Below are positions 30,715 through 39,796 of a DNA stretch of 64,000 bases, in pieces (positions within the stretch are counted from its first letter, which is position 1; every line of letters starts with the position of its first letter). Origin of the DNA: Cryobacterium roopkundense. GTDB taxonomy: Bacteria; Actinomycetota; Actinomycetes; Actinomycetales; Microbacteriaceae. Location of the stretch: NCBI RefSeq assembly GCF_014200405.1, contig NZ_JACHBQ010000001.1:1922001-1986000 (forward strand). Reading direction: 5' to 3'. The notes under the pieces are model-generated. The model ran no database searches and was not told the DNA's origin. It was given only the letters and a program-made list of their open reading frames with translations. The translations under genes and the position numbers were made by a program.

Positions 30715-32391
30715 CTAGTTCAGCAGGGCGGAGCGGAGGGTGTCGAGTCCGACCCCGCCGAGATTGAGCGCCCGGCGGTGGAAGTCCTTGATCGAGAAGG
30801 CGGCGCCTTCCCGGGCTGCCGCCTCGTCGCGAAGCTGCTCCCAGATGCGCTGTCCCACCTTGTATGACGGGGCCTGGCCGGGCCAGCCGAGGTACCGGTT
30901 GACCTCGAACTTCACGAAGCTGTCGTTCATGTTCACGTTCTGGCGCAGGAAGTCGAACGCGTAATCAGCGGTCCACACGCCCTTGCCATCGGGGCGCTTC
31001 TTGCCCAGATGCACTCCGATGTCCAGGACCACGCGAGCAGCGCGCATCCGCTGTCCATCGAGCATGCCGAGACGGTCGGCCGGGTCGTCGAGAAAGCCGA
31101 GCTGCTCCATCAGGCGCTCAGCGTAGAGCGCCCAGCCCTCGGCGTGGCCCGACGTTCCGGCGAGCTGGCGACGCCACGTGTTGAGTGTCGCGCGGTTGTA
31201 GACGGCCTGACCGATCTGCAGGTGGTGACCCGGAACACCCTCGTGGTACACGGTGGTGAGCTCACGCCAGGTGTCGAATTCGGTGATGCCGACGGGCACA
31301 GACCACCACATGCGGCCCGGGCGCGAGAAGTCGTCGGTGGGACCCGTGTAGTAGATTCCACCCTCCTGGGTGGGGGCGATCATGCACTCGATGGTCTTGA
31401 TCTCGTCGGGGATGTCGAATTGGGTCTTCGAGAGCTCTGCGACGGCGTGGTCGCTCGTCTCCTGCATCCACTTCTGCAGGGCGGCCGTGCCGTGCAGCTT
31501 GCGGCTCGGGTCGGTGTCGAGAAAAGCGATGGCCTCGAGGACGCTCGCCCCGGGCTTGATCTGGTCGGCGATGCTCTCCTGCTCGGCCACCATGCGGCCG
31601 AGTTCTTCGATGCCCCAGTCGTAGGTTTCGTCGAGGTCGATCGTCGCGCCGAGAAACTGGCGCGATTGCAACGCATACAGGTCACGGCCGATGGCGTCCT
31701 CCTCGGTGGCTGCGGCGTCGAGTTCGCCCCCCAGGAAGTCACCGAGCTTGCGGTAGGCGGCCGCGGACACGCGCGCGCCGGCATTCAGGTCGTTCGCGAG
31801 CGAAGCGGGCAGGTTGCCGCTCTTCAGGCTGGCATCGGCCGCGAAGTGTGCAAAGAAGCCATCGTTGGCCTGGTGCCGTCGCACCTGCGCGAGTACCTCG
31901 CGAACCTGGCGCCGGGCTGGCGTGACCCCCTTCTCAATTCCCAGGCGAAGAGTCTCGATGTAGCCGTCGATCGCGGCCGGCACCGCGCCGAGGCGAGAGG
32001 AAATGTTCGACCAGTCTTCGACCGTGTCAGTGGGCATGAGGTCGAAGATGTCACGGATGCCCTGGGCCGGGGATGCGATGACGTTCAGGTCCCGCAGCTG
32101 CAACTCAGCATCGGAGCTCTCCACGTCGAGAGCAAGGGTACTCCGAAGGTCGGTCTTGGTCACCGTGTCCACGTCGTCTACGGCGGTGGCCGCATCCAGC
32201 AGGGTGATGACCTGTTGTGCCTCAGCGATGAAGCGCTCGTGGCCGGCCGGAGAGAAATCGCCGAAGCGTCCGTCTCCCTCCGTGCGGCCGATGTAGGTGC
32301 CCACCGTGGGGTCGAGATCGACGAGGGTATCAACCCACGCCTCGGCGATCTGGTCGATTGCCGTGGCAGTTCGCGCAGTGTCGTGTGTCAT
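30715..32391 (-). CDS. DUF885 family putative metallopeptidase
   Basis: The 558-residue protein belongs to the DUF885 family. The zinc-binding helix HEGVPGHHLQIG (an HExxxH-type motif, about residues 380-391) and the downstream SGHAEGWALYAERL, with a possible third ligand Glu, resemble M32/M3-like gluzincins, so peptidase activity is likely but not demonstrated. There is no signal peptide, so it is cytoplasmic. The ATG lies 70 bases after the EAL-protein stop on the same strand. Confidence 0.85.
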   Translation of the reverse strand: MTHDTARTATAIDQIAEAWVDTLVDLDPTVGTYIGRTEGDGRFGDFSPAGHERFIAEAQQVITLLDAATAVDDVDTVTKTDLRSTLALDVESSDAELQLRDLNVIASPAQGIRDIFDLMPTDTVEDWSNISSRLGAVPAAIDGYIETLRLGIEKGVTPARRQVREVLAQVRRHQANDGFFAHFAADASLKSGNLPASLANDLNAGARVSAAAYRKLGDFLGGELDAAATEEDAIGRDLYALQSRQFLGATIDLDETYDWGIEELGRMVAEQESIADQIKPGASVLEAIAFLDTDPSRKLHGTAALQKWMQETSDHAVAELSKTQFDIPDEIKTIECMIAPTQEGGIYYTGPTDDFSRPGRMWWSVPVGITEFDTWRELTTVYHEGVPGHHLQIGQAVYNRATLNTWRRQLAGTSGHAEGWALYAERLMEQLGFLDDPADRLGMLDGQRMRAARVVLDIGVHLGKKRPDGKGVWTADYAFDFLRQNVNMNDSFVKFEVNRYLGWPGQAPSYKVGQRIWEQLRDEAAAREGAAFSIKDFHRRALNLGGVGLDTLRSALLN

Positions 32392-32461
32392 GGCTAGAGC
32401 CTAGGACACGCGACGAGGGCACCTGCGGAGGAATCCCCACGTTCGCGGTCTCTCTCGCAGG

Positions 32462-34966
32462 TCAGGGAGCCGCGCGCAGGCGGAATTCGCGGAGCCACGA
32501 GGGAATCTCCTCGGCCGGCAAGGGTCGTGAGAAGAGGTAGCCCTGGCAGAGGTGGGTGCCGATCCGTTGGAGCTCGACCATCTGCTCGACGGATTCGACC
32601 CCTTCGGCAATCACATCGAGATCGAGGGCGCGCGCGAGGCTCACAATGGCCTCGACGATCGACAGCGAGCGTGGGTCATGTCCGACCAGCGGGTCGATAA
32701 ACGATTTGTCGATCTTCAGGGTCTGCACGGGCATCGTGCGGAGATAGCCGAGGGCGGCATACCCGGTACCGAAATCATCGACAGAGAGCTGAACCCCCAG
32801 GGCATGCAAGGCGTGCAGCGTGTCCAGCGCAGTCTCAAAATCGTGAATCACCATGGATTCGGTGATCTCGAGGTGTAACGAGTGCGGATCCAGCCCCGTC
32901 TTTGTCAGCACCTCGAGCACATTCCCCAGCAAACCGGGATCCCTGAGCTGCACAATCGACAGGTTCACGGCCATCGTCAGCCCGCGCCCGTGTTCCTCCA
33001 TTTCCAGCCAGCGCATGGCTTGCGCGGCAGCCTCGCGCAGAACCCACTGCCCGATCGGAACGATCAAACCGCTCTCCTCCGCGATGGGGATGAAATCCAT
33101 GGGAGGTATCAATCCCCGGGTGGGATGATGCCACCGAATAAGTGCTTCAAAACCGGAGACGTCTCGTGTGGAGAGTTCGATAATGGGCTGGTAAAAAACG
33201 CGGAGCTCCCCATTATCGAGGGCACGGGCGAGCTCGAGTTCGAGTTTGAATCGGTCGGACGATGCCTGATGGGTCTCTGCGGCGTAGAGACTGGATTGGC
33301 CGCGCCCCGAGGTCATCGCCTGGTACATGGCACTTTCAGAATTGCTCAGCACGTCAGCGACATTCTCGTGTCCCTCGGCCACGACGATTCCCACGCTGAC
33401 GGTCATGAAGATGTCCCGCCCCTGGATGACGAACGGTTCCGTGTCGAGTCGCACGATCCGATCGACCAGCCGTTGGGTGTTTGGCCACGTGAGATTTTCA
33501 CAGACGATCACGAATTCTCCGCCGCCGAAACGGGCCAGAATGTCGGTGGCGCGCACGATGGAGTGCATGCGTCTGACGAGCTCCAGCACGATGCGGTCGC
33601 CCACGGTGCGACCGTACGCATCGTTGATCTGCTTGAGCTTATCCAGGTCGAAGAACAGGACGCCGACCGGGCAGCCGGACACTCGGGCCCGGGCGAGGGA
33701 ATCCTCCAAGGTCGACGCGAGCAGACGCCGGTTGGCGAGACCAGTGAGCGGATCATGCAGGGATTGAAACTCCAGAAGTTGCTCCGCCTGGCGTCGACCG
33801 GTGATGTTGCGCAGCTGGACGAACGAGGTCGGGGAGGCCGGATCCGCGTGCGGAACAGAGAAGATGGTTTCTTCCACCCACAGAATCTCCCCGCCCGGGC
33901 GAACGCAGCGGACCTCAGTCTGGGATCCTTCCGCCCCGACGAGCAGGCGCTGCGCTGGCCCGAGGGGGTCCTGGTCTAGGAAATCCGACAAGGAATGACC
34001 GAGGATTCCGTCCTGGTCGCGGCCCAGTAGCTCGCAGGTCGCGGGATTCACTCGCAGGAATCGTCCGGCCACGTCGACGATCGCCATGCCGATTAGCGAT
34101 CGATCGAACCCCAGTTCACAATTAGCCTCGGCAAGGTTCAACTTGGCCACCGCGACGTGCATGTCCGTGACATCGAGCATGGTGCCGAGCACGCGCCACG
34201 GGGACCCGTCGAGCACGTAGCCCACGTTGGTGCGCGACCGCACCCAGCGAATTTCGCCAGAGGGCCGCACGATTCTGAACGCGATGTCCGTGGCAGTTCC
34301 GCCCACATTCACCTCGTCGATGGTGGCCTCGACCCGCTGCCGGTCCTCTGGATGCACCGCGGCGAGTACAAGGTCCGTGGACGGTTTCTGGTCGTCGGAG
34401 AAGCCGAAAATCCGTCGAAATCCCGCCGACCACTGTCGCTCGCCCGTCGCCACCTCAACCTCGAAACTGCCCGCATCACTCGACGATTCCACGAGGGCTG
34501 CCAGCATCCGAGAGGCCGTTTCGACTCGCTGGCGATCTGAAATATCCCGAATCGCGCTGGAGACGAGAACGCCTCCGGCCGTACTGAGGGGGCTGAGGCT
34601 CACCTCGACCGGGAATTCCGATCCGTTCTTGTGCTCGGCGTGAATAGACAGGGTGGATGCCATCGGCCGAAAATGCGGAGATTGCGCATACGCGTCGACA
34701 TGTCTTTGATGGTGCCGCCTCAGGCGAGCCGGAATGAGCATTTCGATATTCTCACCGAGGAGTTCTTCCCGCGGATACCCGAACAGGCGCTCGGCCTGCG
34801 CATTCACGAGGACGATTTCGCCGTGTGAGTTCGTGACGACCATGGCGTCAGGGGCAGACTCGACCAGAAGGGGGATGTCCTGTGCGGACACGCTGCGGAT
34901 CGGCGCGCCGGAGGGATCGGGCGGTGTCACGTGGGCAGTACCCTCTTCTGAATTCCCTGGCGACAC
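32462..34966 (-). CDS. PAS-PAS-PAS-GGDEF-EAL cyclic-di-GMP signalling protein
   Basis: The 834-residue soluble protein has three PAS-like sensor domains (about residues 25-135, 150-265 and 275-395), a GGDEF domain (about 420-580) and an EAL domain (about 585-825). The diguanylate-cyclase active-site motif reads RFGGGEF, so the third position is Gly instead of Asp/Glu and cyclase activity is doubtful. The EAL domain keeps EALIRW, the Asn in AVNLS, Glu in LEITES, DDFGTGYAAL, KIDKSF and IAEGVES. It should be an active phosphodiesterase, possibly tuned by GTP binding to the degenerate GGDEF. No membrane segment is seen. The start is GTG; an internal GTG 12 codons later is possible. Confidence 0.9.
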   Translation of the reverse strand: MSPGNSEEGTAHVTPPDPSGAPIRSVSAQDIPLLVESAPDAMVVTNSHGEIVLVNAQAERLFGYPREELLGENIEMLIPARLRRHHQRHVDAYAQSPHFRPMASTLSIHAEHKNGSEFPVEVSLSPLSTAGGVLVSSAIRDISDRQRVETASRMLAALVESSSDAGSFEVEVATGERQWSAGFRRIFGFSDDQKPSTDLVLAAVHPEDRQRVEATIDEVNVGGTATDIAFRIVRPSGEIRWVRSRTNVGYVLDGSPWRVLGTMLDVTDMHVAVAKLNLAEANCELGFDRSLIGMAIVDVAGRFLRVNPATCELLGRDQDGILGHSLSDFLDQDPLGPAQRLLVGAEGSQTEVRCVRPGGEILWVEETIFSVPHADPASPTSFVQLRNITGRRQAEQLLEFQSLHDPLTGLANRRLLASTLEDSLARARVSGCPVGVLFFDLDKLKQINDAYGRTVGDRIVLELVRRMHSIVRATDILARFGGGEFVIVCENLTWPNTQRLVDRIVRLDTEPFVIQGRDIFMTVSVGIVVAEGHENVADVLSNSESAMYQAMTSGRGQSSLYAAETHQASSDRFKLELELARALDNGELRVFYQPIIELSTRDVSGFEALIRWHHPTRGLIPPMDFIPIAEESGLIVPIGQWVLREAAAQAMRWLEMEEHGRGLTMAVNLSIVQLRDPGLLGNVLEVLTKTGLDPHSLHLEITESMVIHDFETALDTLHALHALGVQLSVDDFGTGYAALGYLRTMPVQTLKIDKSFIDPLVGHDPRSLSIVEAIVSLARALDLDVIAEGVESVEQMVELQRIGTHLCQGYLFSRPLPAEEIPSWLREFRLRAAP

Positions 34967-35084
34967 GGCCTTGGTCCTTGTATTCCCCGGCGGTGACTGA
35001 CCGGCAAACCGCGTGGTCTGCCGGCGTCAAACGCGCTGAAAATCACGTTACACGAGCAGGCGGTCTACCGGTATTTTTTCTGAA

Positions 35085-37772
35085 TCAGTGCGCAGCGTCG
35101 TCCCAGTTGGCACCCCGGCCGACCTGCACGTCGAGCGGCACCAGCAGTTCGACTGCAGTGCTCATTCGGTGGGTCACCACATCCCGGAGCGCGTCCCACT
35201 CCCCAGGGGCCACGTCGAAAATCAACTCGTCATGGACCTGGAGCAACATGCTTGATTCCATGTTGTGCTGCCCGAGATCACTGGCAATTCCGTTCATGGC
35301 GATCTTCATGATGTCGGCGGCGGATCCCTGAATCGGAGCGTTGAGCGCGGCGCGTTCGGCGTTTTCCCGAAGCGCGCGGTTGGGGCTGTGCAACTCAGGG
35401 AACGGGCGACGTCGACCGAAGATCGTTTCGGTGTACCCATCGACCTTGGCCTGTTCGACCACGTGGCGCAGGTAGTCACGCACCGCCCCGAATCGGGCGA
35501 AGTAGTCGGTCATCAGCTGCTTCGCCTCCTTCGATTCGATGCGCAGCTGCTTCGACAGGCCGAAGGCGCTCAGCCCGTAGGCAAGCCCGTAGGACATCGC
35601 CTTGACCTTGCTGCGCATTTCGGAGGACACGTCTTCCGGAGCGACGCCGAAGATCCGCGAGCCAACGAAACGGTGCAGGTCCTCCCCCGCGTTGAACGCT
35701 TCGATGAGTCCGGCATCTTCCGACAGGTGCGCCATGATGCGCATCTCGATCTGCGAGTAGTCGGCCGTGAGTAGACATTCGCTGCCGGCGCCGGCCTGGA
35801 AGGCGGCACGGATGCGGCGACCCTCCTCCGTGCGCACGGGGATGTTCTGCAGGTTGGGGTCGGTCGATGAGATGCGACCTGTGGAGGATCCGATCTGCAC
35901 GTAGGTGGTGTGGATGCGACCGGTCGGATCGATTGCCTTGTCCAGGGTTTCCACGATCTGGCGCAGCTTCGTGGCGTCGCGGTGTTTCAGGAGCAGGTCG
36001 AGGAACGGATGCGGGTTGCTCGCCTGCAGATCGGCGAGGGCACCGGCATCCGTTGAGAAGCCCGTCTTGTTCGAGCGGGTTTTCGGCATCTCCAGCTGAG
36101 TGAAGAGAACATCCTGCAGCTGCTTGGGGGAACCGAGATTGACCTCGCGGCCGATCTCCGCATAGGCGCTCGTGGCGAGCAGTGCGGTCTTCTCGCCCAA
36201 CTCGTGGGACAGCGTTGATAGCTGGTCGTGGGAGACGGCAACGCCGGTGAGCTCCATGTCGACCAGGGCCATCAACGTGGGCATCTCGATGTCGGAGAGT
36301 ACGCGGAGGGATCCCGAATCGAGTGTCTCGATCACGGCGGCCGCAACGCGCAGGGTGTACCAGGCCTGCATCGGCACGCCACCCCCGGCCGACTCATCCG
36401 GTACCAGCTGGTTGGGGTCTGTGACAGGAAGTTCTTCCTGGAGGTAGCGGCTGACAAGGTCGGCCAGGGTCTTGTCCGGTGCGCCCGGCCGCATGAGCCA
36501 GCCCGCCACGAGAGTATCGATGACAAGCCCGGCGAAGGCGACGCCGCTTCGACGCAGGGCCTTGATCTGGTTCTTCGCGTCGTGCATGATCTTGGGAGCG
36601 TCGCTGGCGAGCCAGGCTTCCACCGGCGCGTAGTCGGCGCGGCCAGCCTGCCACGGCAGGTTGATGGTCTCCGTGAGGCTGGACAGACCGAAGCCGATCG
36701 CCTTGCCCTCGTAGGTCTCGACGGTGAAGCCCAGCCCCGCAGGGGCGGCAGCCGTAGATCGCGCGATCCAGGCCGCGAGTTCCTCGTCTAGCAGGTCCTG
36801 CGCGGGGGGCGCGACGGGCGCTGCGGGAATCTCTTCCGCAGCCGGGCTCGATTCAGGTCCAGCGGATGCTGAAGGCGCCTCTGCGCCCTCGATCTTCAGA
36901 ACCCTGTCAAGAAGGGTCTTGAACTCGAGGCGGGTGAAGACATCACGTACGGCATCCGCATTCATCGGCACGCGCGTGAGGTCGTTCGGACCGACAGGCA
37001 ACTCCAAGGTCGTGATGAGGTGATTCAGGCGGCGATTGCGGATCGCGTTCTCCTTCTGCTCTCGCAGGTTGTTACCGACGACACCCTTGATTTCGTCTGC
37101 GTGCTCGAGGATTCCGTCGAGGCTGCCATACAGGCCAAGCCATTTAACCGCCGTCTTCTCGCCGACCTTGGAGACGCCGATCAGGTTGTCGCTCGTCTCT
37201 CCCACGAGGGCCGCGACATCCGGATACTGGCCGGGGTCCACGCCATAGCGCTCACGAACTCGTGCCGGGTCGTAGCGCGTGAGGGCAGATACACCCTGGC
37301 TGGCCGGGTACAGCAAGGTCACCTTGTCATTGACCAGCTGGATTGTGTCGCGGTCACCGGACACCACCAGCACGTCAAATCCCGCTTCGGCACCCCGCAC
37401 CGACAGGGTCGCGAGGATATCGTCGGCCTCGAAATCCTCCTTGGTGATGGTCGTGATGTTCATGGCCGCAAGGGCTTCCTGCAGCAGGGGGATCTGGCCG
37501 AGGAATTCCACCGGAGTGGCATTGCGCGTGCCCTTGTACTCAGGGTACTCGCGGGTTCGGAAGGACGCGCGTGAGATGTCGAAGGCCACGGCGATGTGCG
37601 TGGGCTTTTCGTTGCGCAGCAGGCTCAACAGCATGGACAGGAAGCCATGAATGGCATTCGTGTGCTGCCCGTCCCGGGTCTGGAAGCTGTCCACGGGCAG
37701 GGCGAAGAACGCCCGAAACGCCAGGGAATGGCCATCGATGATCATGAGGGTAGGCTTTTCTGAATCCAACAC
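35085..37772 (-). CDS. polA: DNA polymerase I
   Basis: Fills gaps in excision repair and removes Okazaki primers. The 895-residue protein has an N-terminal 5'-3' exonuclease (IIDGHSLAFRAFFAL, then VVSGDRDTIQLV), a middle 3'-5' exonuclease-like domain without the usual Asp/Glu metal ligands, and a polymerase domain with motif A TADYSQIEMRIMAH (about residue 669), the O helix KAMSYGLAYGLSAFG and motif C VHDELIFDV (about residue 847). Proofreading is therefore probably absent, as in other actinobacterial PolA. The start codon is GTG at 37772. It is divergent from the thioesterase gene. Confidence 0.96.
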   Translation of the reverse strand: MLDSEKPTLMIIDGHSLAFRAFFALPVDSFQTRDGQHTNAIHGFLSMLLSLLRNEKPTHIAVAFDISRASFRTREYPEYKGTRNATPVEFLGQIPLLQEALAAMNITTITKEDFEADDILATLSVRGAEAGFDVLVVSGDRDTIQLVNDKVTLLYPASQGVSALTRYDPARVRERYGVDPGQYPDVAALVGETSDNLIGVSKVGEKTAVKWLGLYGSLDGILEHADEIKGVVGNNLREQKENAIRNRRLNHLITTLELPVGPNDLTRVPMNADAVRDVFTRLEFKTLLDRVLKIEGAEAPSASAGPESSPAAEEIPAAPVAPPAQDLLDEELAAWIARSTAAAPAGLGFTVETYEGKAIGFGLSSLTETINLPWQAGRADYAPVEAWLASDAPKIMHDAKNQIKALRRSGVAFAGLVIDTLVAGWLMRPGAPDKTLADLVSRYLQEELPVTDPNQLVPDESAGGGVPMQAWYTLRVAAAVIETLDSGSLRVLSDIEMPTLMALVDMELTGVAVSHDQLSTLSHELGEKTALLATSAYAEIGREVNLGSPKQLQDVLFTQLEMPKTRSNKTGFSTDAGALADLQASNPHPFLDLLLKHRDATKLRQIVETLDKAIDPTGRIHTTYVQIGSSTGRISSTDPNLQNIPVRTEEGRRIRAAFQAGAGSECLLTADYSQIEMRIMAHLSEDAGLIEAFNAGEDLHRFVGSRIFGVAPEDVSSEMRSKVKAMSYGLAYGLSAFGLSKQLRIESKEAKQLMTDYFARFGAVRDYLRHVVEQAKVDGYTETIFGRRRPFPELHSPNRALRENAERAALNAPIQGSAADIMKIAMNGIASDLGQHNMESSMLLQVHDELIFDVAPGEWDALRDVVTHRMSTAVELLVPLDVQVGRGANWDDAAH

Positions 37773-37829
37773 GCTCCCAGCCTACAAGCGTCATCGGCCC
37801 GGAGCCTGGCACTACGACCAAAGGTGATC

Positions 37830-38255
37830 ATGACAAATCGGACCGAAGACGCACTCGCCTGGGTGATGGAGCGCGGCTGCGGCGCCCTCGCCGACAAGAT
37901 GGGGCTTGAATTCACCGAGTTCAGCGTTGATCGGGCTGTCGCACGGATGCCCGTGCACGGCAACACGCAGCCGGCCATGCTGCTGCACGGCGGCGCCTAT
38001 GTCGTACTCGGGGAGTCTCTCGGATCGATGGCCGCAAACCTGCACGCCGGCGTCGGCAAGCTCGCCGTGGGAATCGAGATCAACGCCACGCACAATCGTT
38101 CGGCTACGGCAGGCTGGGTCACCGGGGTCTGCACGCCGATCCACCTCGGTCGTACCCTGACGACGCATGAAATCGTTGTGAGCGATGATCAGGGCCGACG
38201 CTGTTCCACGATCCGCATCACGAACCTGATCAAGGAAATGCCCGCCACAACCTAG
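37830..38255 (+). CDS. Hotdog-fold thioesterase, PaaI family
   Basis: The 141-residue protein has the hotdog pattern LLHGGAYVVLGESLGSMAA, with the HGG turn and the acidic residue used in catalysis by PaaI-type acyl-CoA thioesterases. The natural acyl-CoA is unknown; menaquinone-pathway or phenylacetate-type roles are possible for this family. The ATG at 37830 is preceded closely by AAAGGTGA; a GTG at 37824 is the alternative. It stands alone between polA and a strong terminator. Confidence 0.85.
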   Translation: MTNRTEDALAWVMERGCGALADKMGLEFTEFSVDRAVARMPVHGNTQPAMLLHGGAYVVLGESLGSMAANLHAGVGKLAVGIEINATHNRSATAGWVTGVCTPIHLGRTLTTHEIVVSDDQGRRCSTIRITNLIKEMPATT

Positions 38256-38265
38256 CCCCGCACGG

Positions 38266-38316
38266 CTGAAAGGGCGGTTGGCCCCACCGATTCGGTGGGG
38301 CCGACCGCCCTTTCAG
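38266..38316. terminator. Bidirectional terminator between thioesterase and response-regulator genes
   Basis: A 24-bp stem: CTGAAAGGGCGG opens the left arm at 38266 and CCGCCCTTTCAG closes the right arm at 38316, with GGCCCCACCG/CGGTGGGGCC inside and a 3-base loop. One internal T/G pair is not Watson-Crick. It lies between convergent genes and should stop both. Confidence 0.9.
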
Positions 38317-38331
38317 ACCTCGAGCGGAGCG

Positions 38332-38937
38332 CTACTTCTTGGCGCTGAGCTGCTCGATGATGGCCTGTGACACATCGTGCATGGTGAGGCGACGATCCAT
38401 CGACGCCTTCTGGATCCAACGGAATGCCTCTGGTTCGGTGAGCCCCATCTTCTCGTTGAGCAGGCCCTTGGCCCGGTCGACGAGCTTGCGGGTCTCAAAA
38501 CGCTCCACGAGGTCGGCGACCTCTGCCTCGAGGGTGATGATCTGGCTGTAGCGCGACAGGGCGATCTCGATCGCCGGCAACAGGTCGTTCGGGGTGAAGG
38601 GCTTGACCACGTACGCGAGGGCTCCTGCCTCGGTCGCCCGTTCGACGAGCTCCTTCTGACTGAAGGCCGTGAGCAGCACGACGGGGGCGATGTGCTCCTT
38701 CGACAGGCGCTCGGCAGCGCTGATGCCGTCGAGTTGAGGCATCTTCACGTCCATGATGACGAGGTCGGGGCGAAGTTCCCGTGCAAGGGCCACCGCAGTC
38801 TCTCCGTCACCGGCTTCGCCGACAACTTCAAAGCCGTTGTCACGGAGAATTTCGACGATGTCGAGGCGGATAAGGGACTCATCCTCCGCGACGACAACGC
38901 GACGGGGAGGGGTGGGGGTGCTGTCTTGGTCGGTCAC
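38332..38937 (-). CDS. pdtaR: ANTAR-domain response regulator, PdtaR-like
   Basis: The 201-residue protein has a receiver domain (about 12-125) with phospho-acceptor Asp63 in LVIMDVKMP, acidic pocket EDE at 18-20, and a switch Thr/Lys pair (LLTAF, VVKPF). The C-terminal ANTAR domain (about 135-195) has the conserved DRAKGLLNEKMGLTEPEAF. ANTAR proteins bind paired RNA hairpins and prevent termination; the closest known relative is mycobacterial PdtaR (Rv1626), whose kinase is PdtaS. No kinase is in the window. The GTG at 38937 is chosen over an upstream frame that crosses the tRNA. Confidence 0.92.
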   Translation of the reverse strand: MTDQDSTPTPPRRVVVAEDESLIRLDIVEILRDNGFEVVGEAGDGETAVALARELRPDLVIMDVKMPQLDGISAAERLSKEHIAPVVLLTAFSQKELVERATEAGALAYVVKPFTPNDLLPAIEIALSRYSQIITLEAEVADLVERFETRKLVDRAKGLLNEKMGLTEPEAFRWIQKASMDRRLTMHDVSQAIIEQLSAKK

Positions 38938-38975
38938 GACCAAAAGCCTACGGTATTCTGGAGCTGTAGATGTGA

Positions 38976-39058
38976 GCCGGTGTGGCGGAATGGCAGACGC
39001 GGAGCACTCAAAATGCTTTGTTCGAGAGGACGTGTGGGTTCGAGTCCCACCACCGGTA
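38976..39058 (+). tRNA. tRNA-Leu (anticodon CAA)
   Basis: A full cloverleaf can be drawn: acceptor GCCGGTG (38976-38982) with CACCGGT (39051-39057), D-arm with GGCGGAATGGCAGACGC, anticodon stem GAGCA/TGCTT with loop CTCAAAA (anticodon CAA), a long variable arm typical of tRNA-Leu, and T-arm GTGGG-TTCGAGT-CCCAC. The 3' CCA is not encoded. A hairpin terminator begins 13 bases downstream. Confidence 0.97.
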
Positions 39059-39071
39059 CCGTGCAAAATAC

Positions 39072-39101
39072 GTGAAACCCCCGATAAGACGGGGGTTTCA
39101 C
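39072..39101. terminator. Terminator of tRNA-Leu, overlapping the 3' end of tetR
   Basis: GTGAAACCCCCG (39072-39083) and CGGGGGTTTCAC (39090-39101) form a perfect 12-bp stem with a 6-base loop, followed by CTATTT. The tetR stop codon (39098-39100, minus strand) lies inside the right arm, so the hairpin also covers the end of that gene. Confidence 0.92.
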
Positions 39102-39670
39102 CTATTTAACGTGCCAGAGAATGTAGCCAGGACCGCGGCCACCACGTCGGATTGCGCCCGGGTCGGATCGAAAACGAGCCATTCGAGCCCCACCAGCAGT
39201 GTGGCGCCGAAGACTCCGCTGGCCATGAGATTGGTCGTTTGCGTGTCGGATTCGTCGGGCAGTGCCTCAGCGATGGCGACGGCGAATTCGGCCAGGGCCT
39301 GGTGCCGGAAGGCAAATGATGATTCCTGCCAGGACCGGTCCGTGCGGAACAGTTCACCGGCGATGACCTTGGCCAGAGCTGTGTTGGCGGCGATGCGCTC
39401 GAGCAGAGTGCCCACGAGCGCCTCGATGGCCTCCCACCCGCGTCGGCCCACGCGGGCCGAACGCAGGGCGTCGGTCAGACCGGACATGCCCTCGAGAAGC
39501 AGGCCTTCGAAGATCTTGTCCTTCGACGCGAAGTTGTAATACAGCGTGCCCTTAGCCACGCCCGCCCGCTCGGCCACATCATCCATGGTCGTACCTGTGA
39601 TGCCGCGCTCGGCCGCCAAGGCGAGTGCCGCGTCCAATATGGTTCGTTTCGTGCCGGTTTCGCGGGGCAT
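39098..39670 (-). CDS. TetR/AcrR family transcriptional regulator
   Basis: The 190-residue protein has the TetR helix-turn-helix at residues 8-55 (TILDAALALAAERGI, then TTMDDVAERAGVAKGTLYYNF) and a helical ligand-binding C-terminal domain with no recognised ligand. It is divergent from the ATPase-like/YhgE cassette, with a perfect 16-bp palindrome in the gap, and most likely represses both its own gene and that cassette. The start is ATG at 39670, preceded by AGGAGACGGCGAC. Confidence 0.93.
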   Translation of the reverse strand: MPRETGTKRTILDAALALAAERGITGTTMDDVAERAGVAKGTLYYNFASKDKIFEGLLLEGMSGLTDALRSARVGRRGWEAIEALVGTLLERIAANTALAKVIAGELFRTDRSWQESSFAFRHQALAEFAVAIAEALPDESDTQTTNLMASGVFGATLLVGLEWLVFDPTRAQSDVVAAVLATFSGTLNR

Positions 39671-39691
39671 GTCGCCGTCTCCTTGATTCTG

Positions 39692-39707
39692 TACTGACTA
39701 GTCAGTA
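39692..39707. promoter_or_regulatory. Perfect 16-bp palindrome, probable TetR operator
   Basis: TACTGACT at 39692-39699 is followed directly by its reverse complement AGTCAGTA at 39700-39707. It is 22 bases upstream of tetR and about 90 bases upstream of the divergent cassette, the expected place for a TetR-family operator of this TACTGACTAGTCAGTA type. Confidence 0.85.
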
Positions 39708-39796
39708 TATTGGGCTGACGCCTTGGTGCACCGACGCACGTCTGATATTTCCGCAACGGGCGCACCATCCGCAATTCAGAAACAGGTCTCAGGCCC

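Noticed and set aside
35001..35024. CCGGCAAACC/GGTCTGCCGG inverted repeat between polA and the PAS-EAL gene
   Set aside because: One mismatch, no T-run and uncertain place relative to promoters; not enough to call a terminator.
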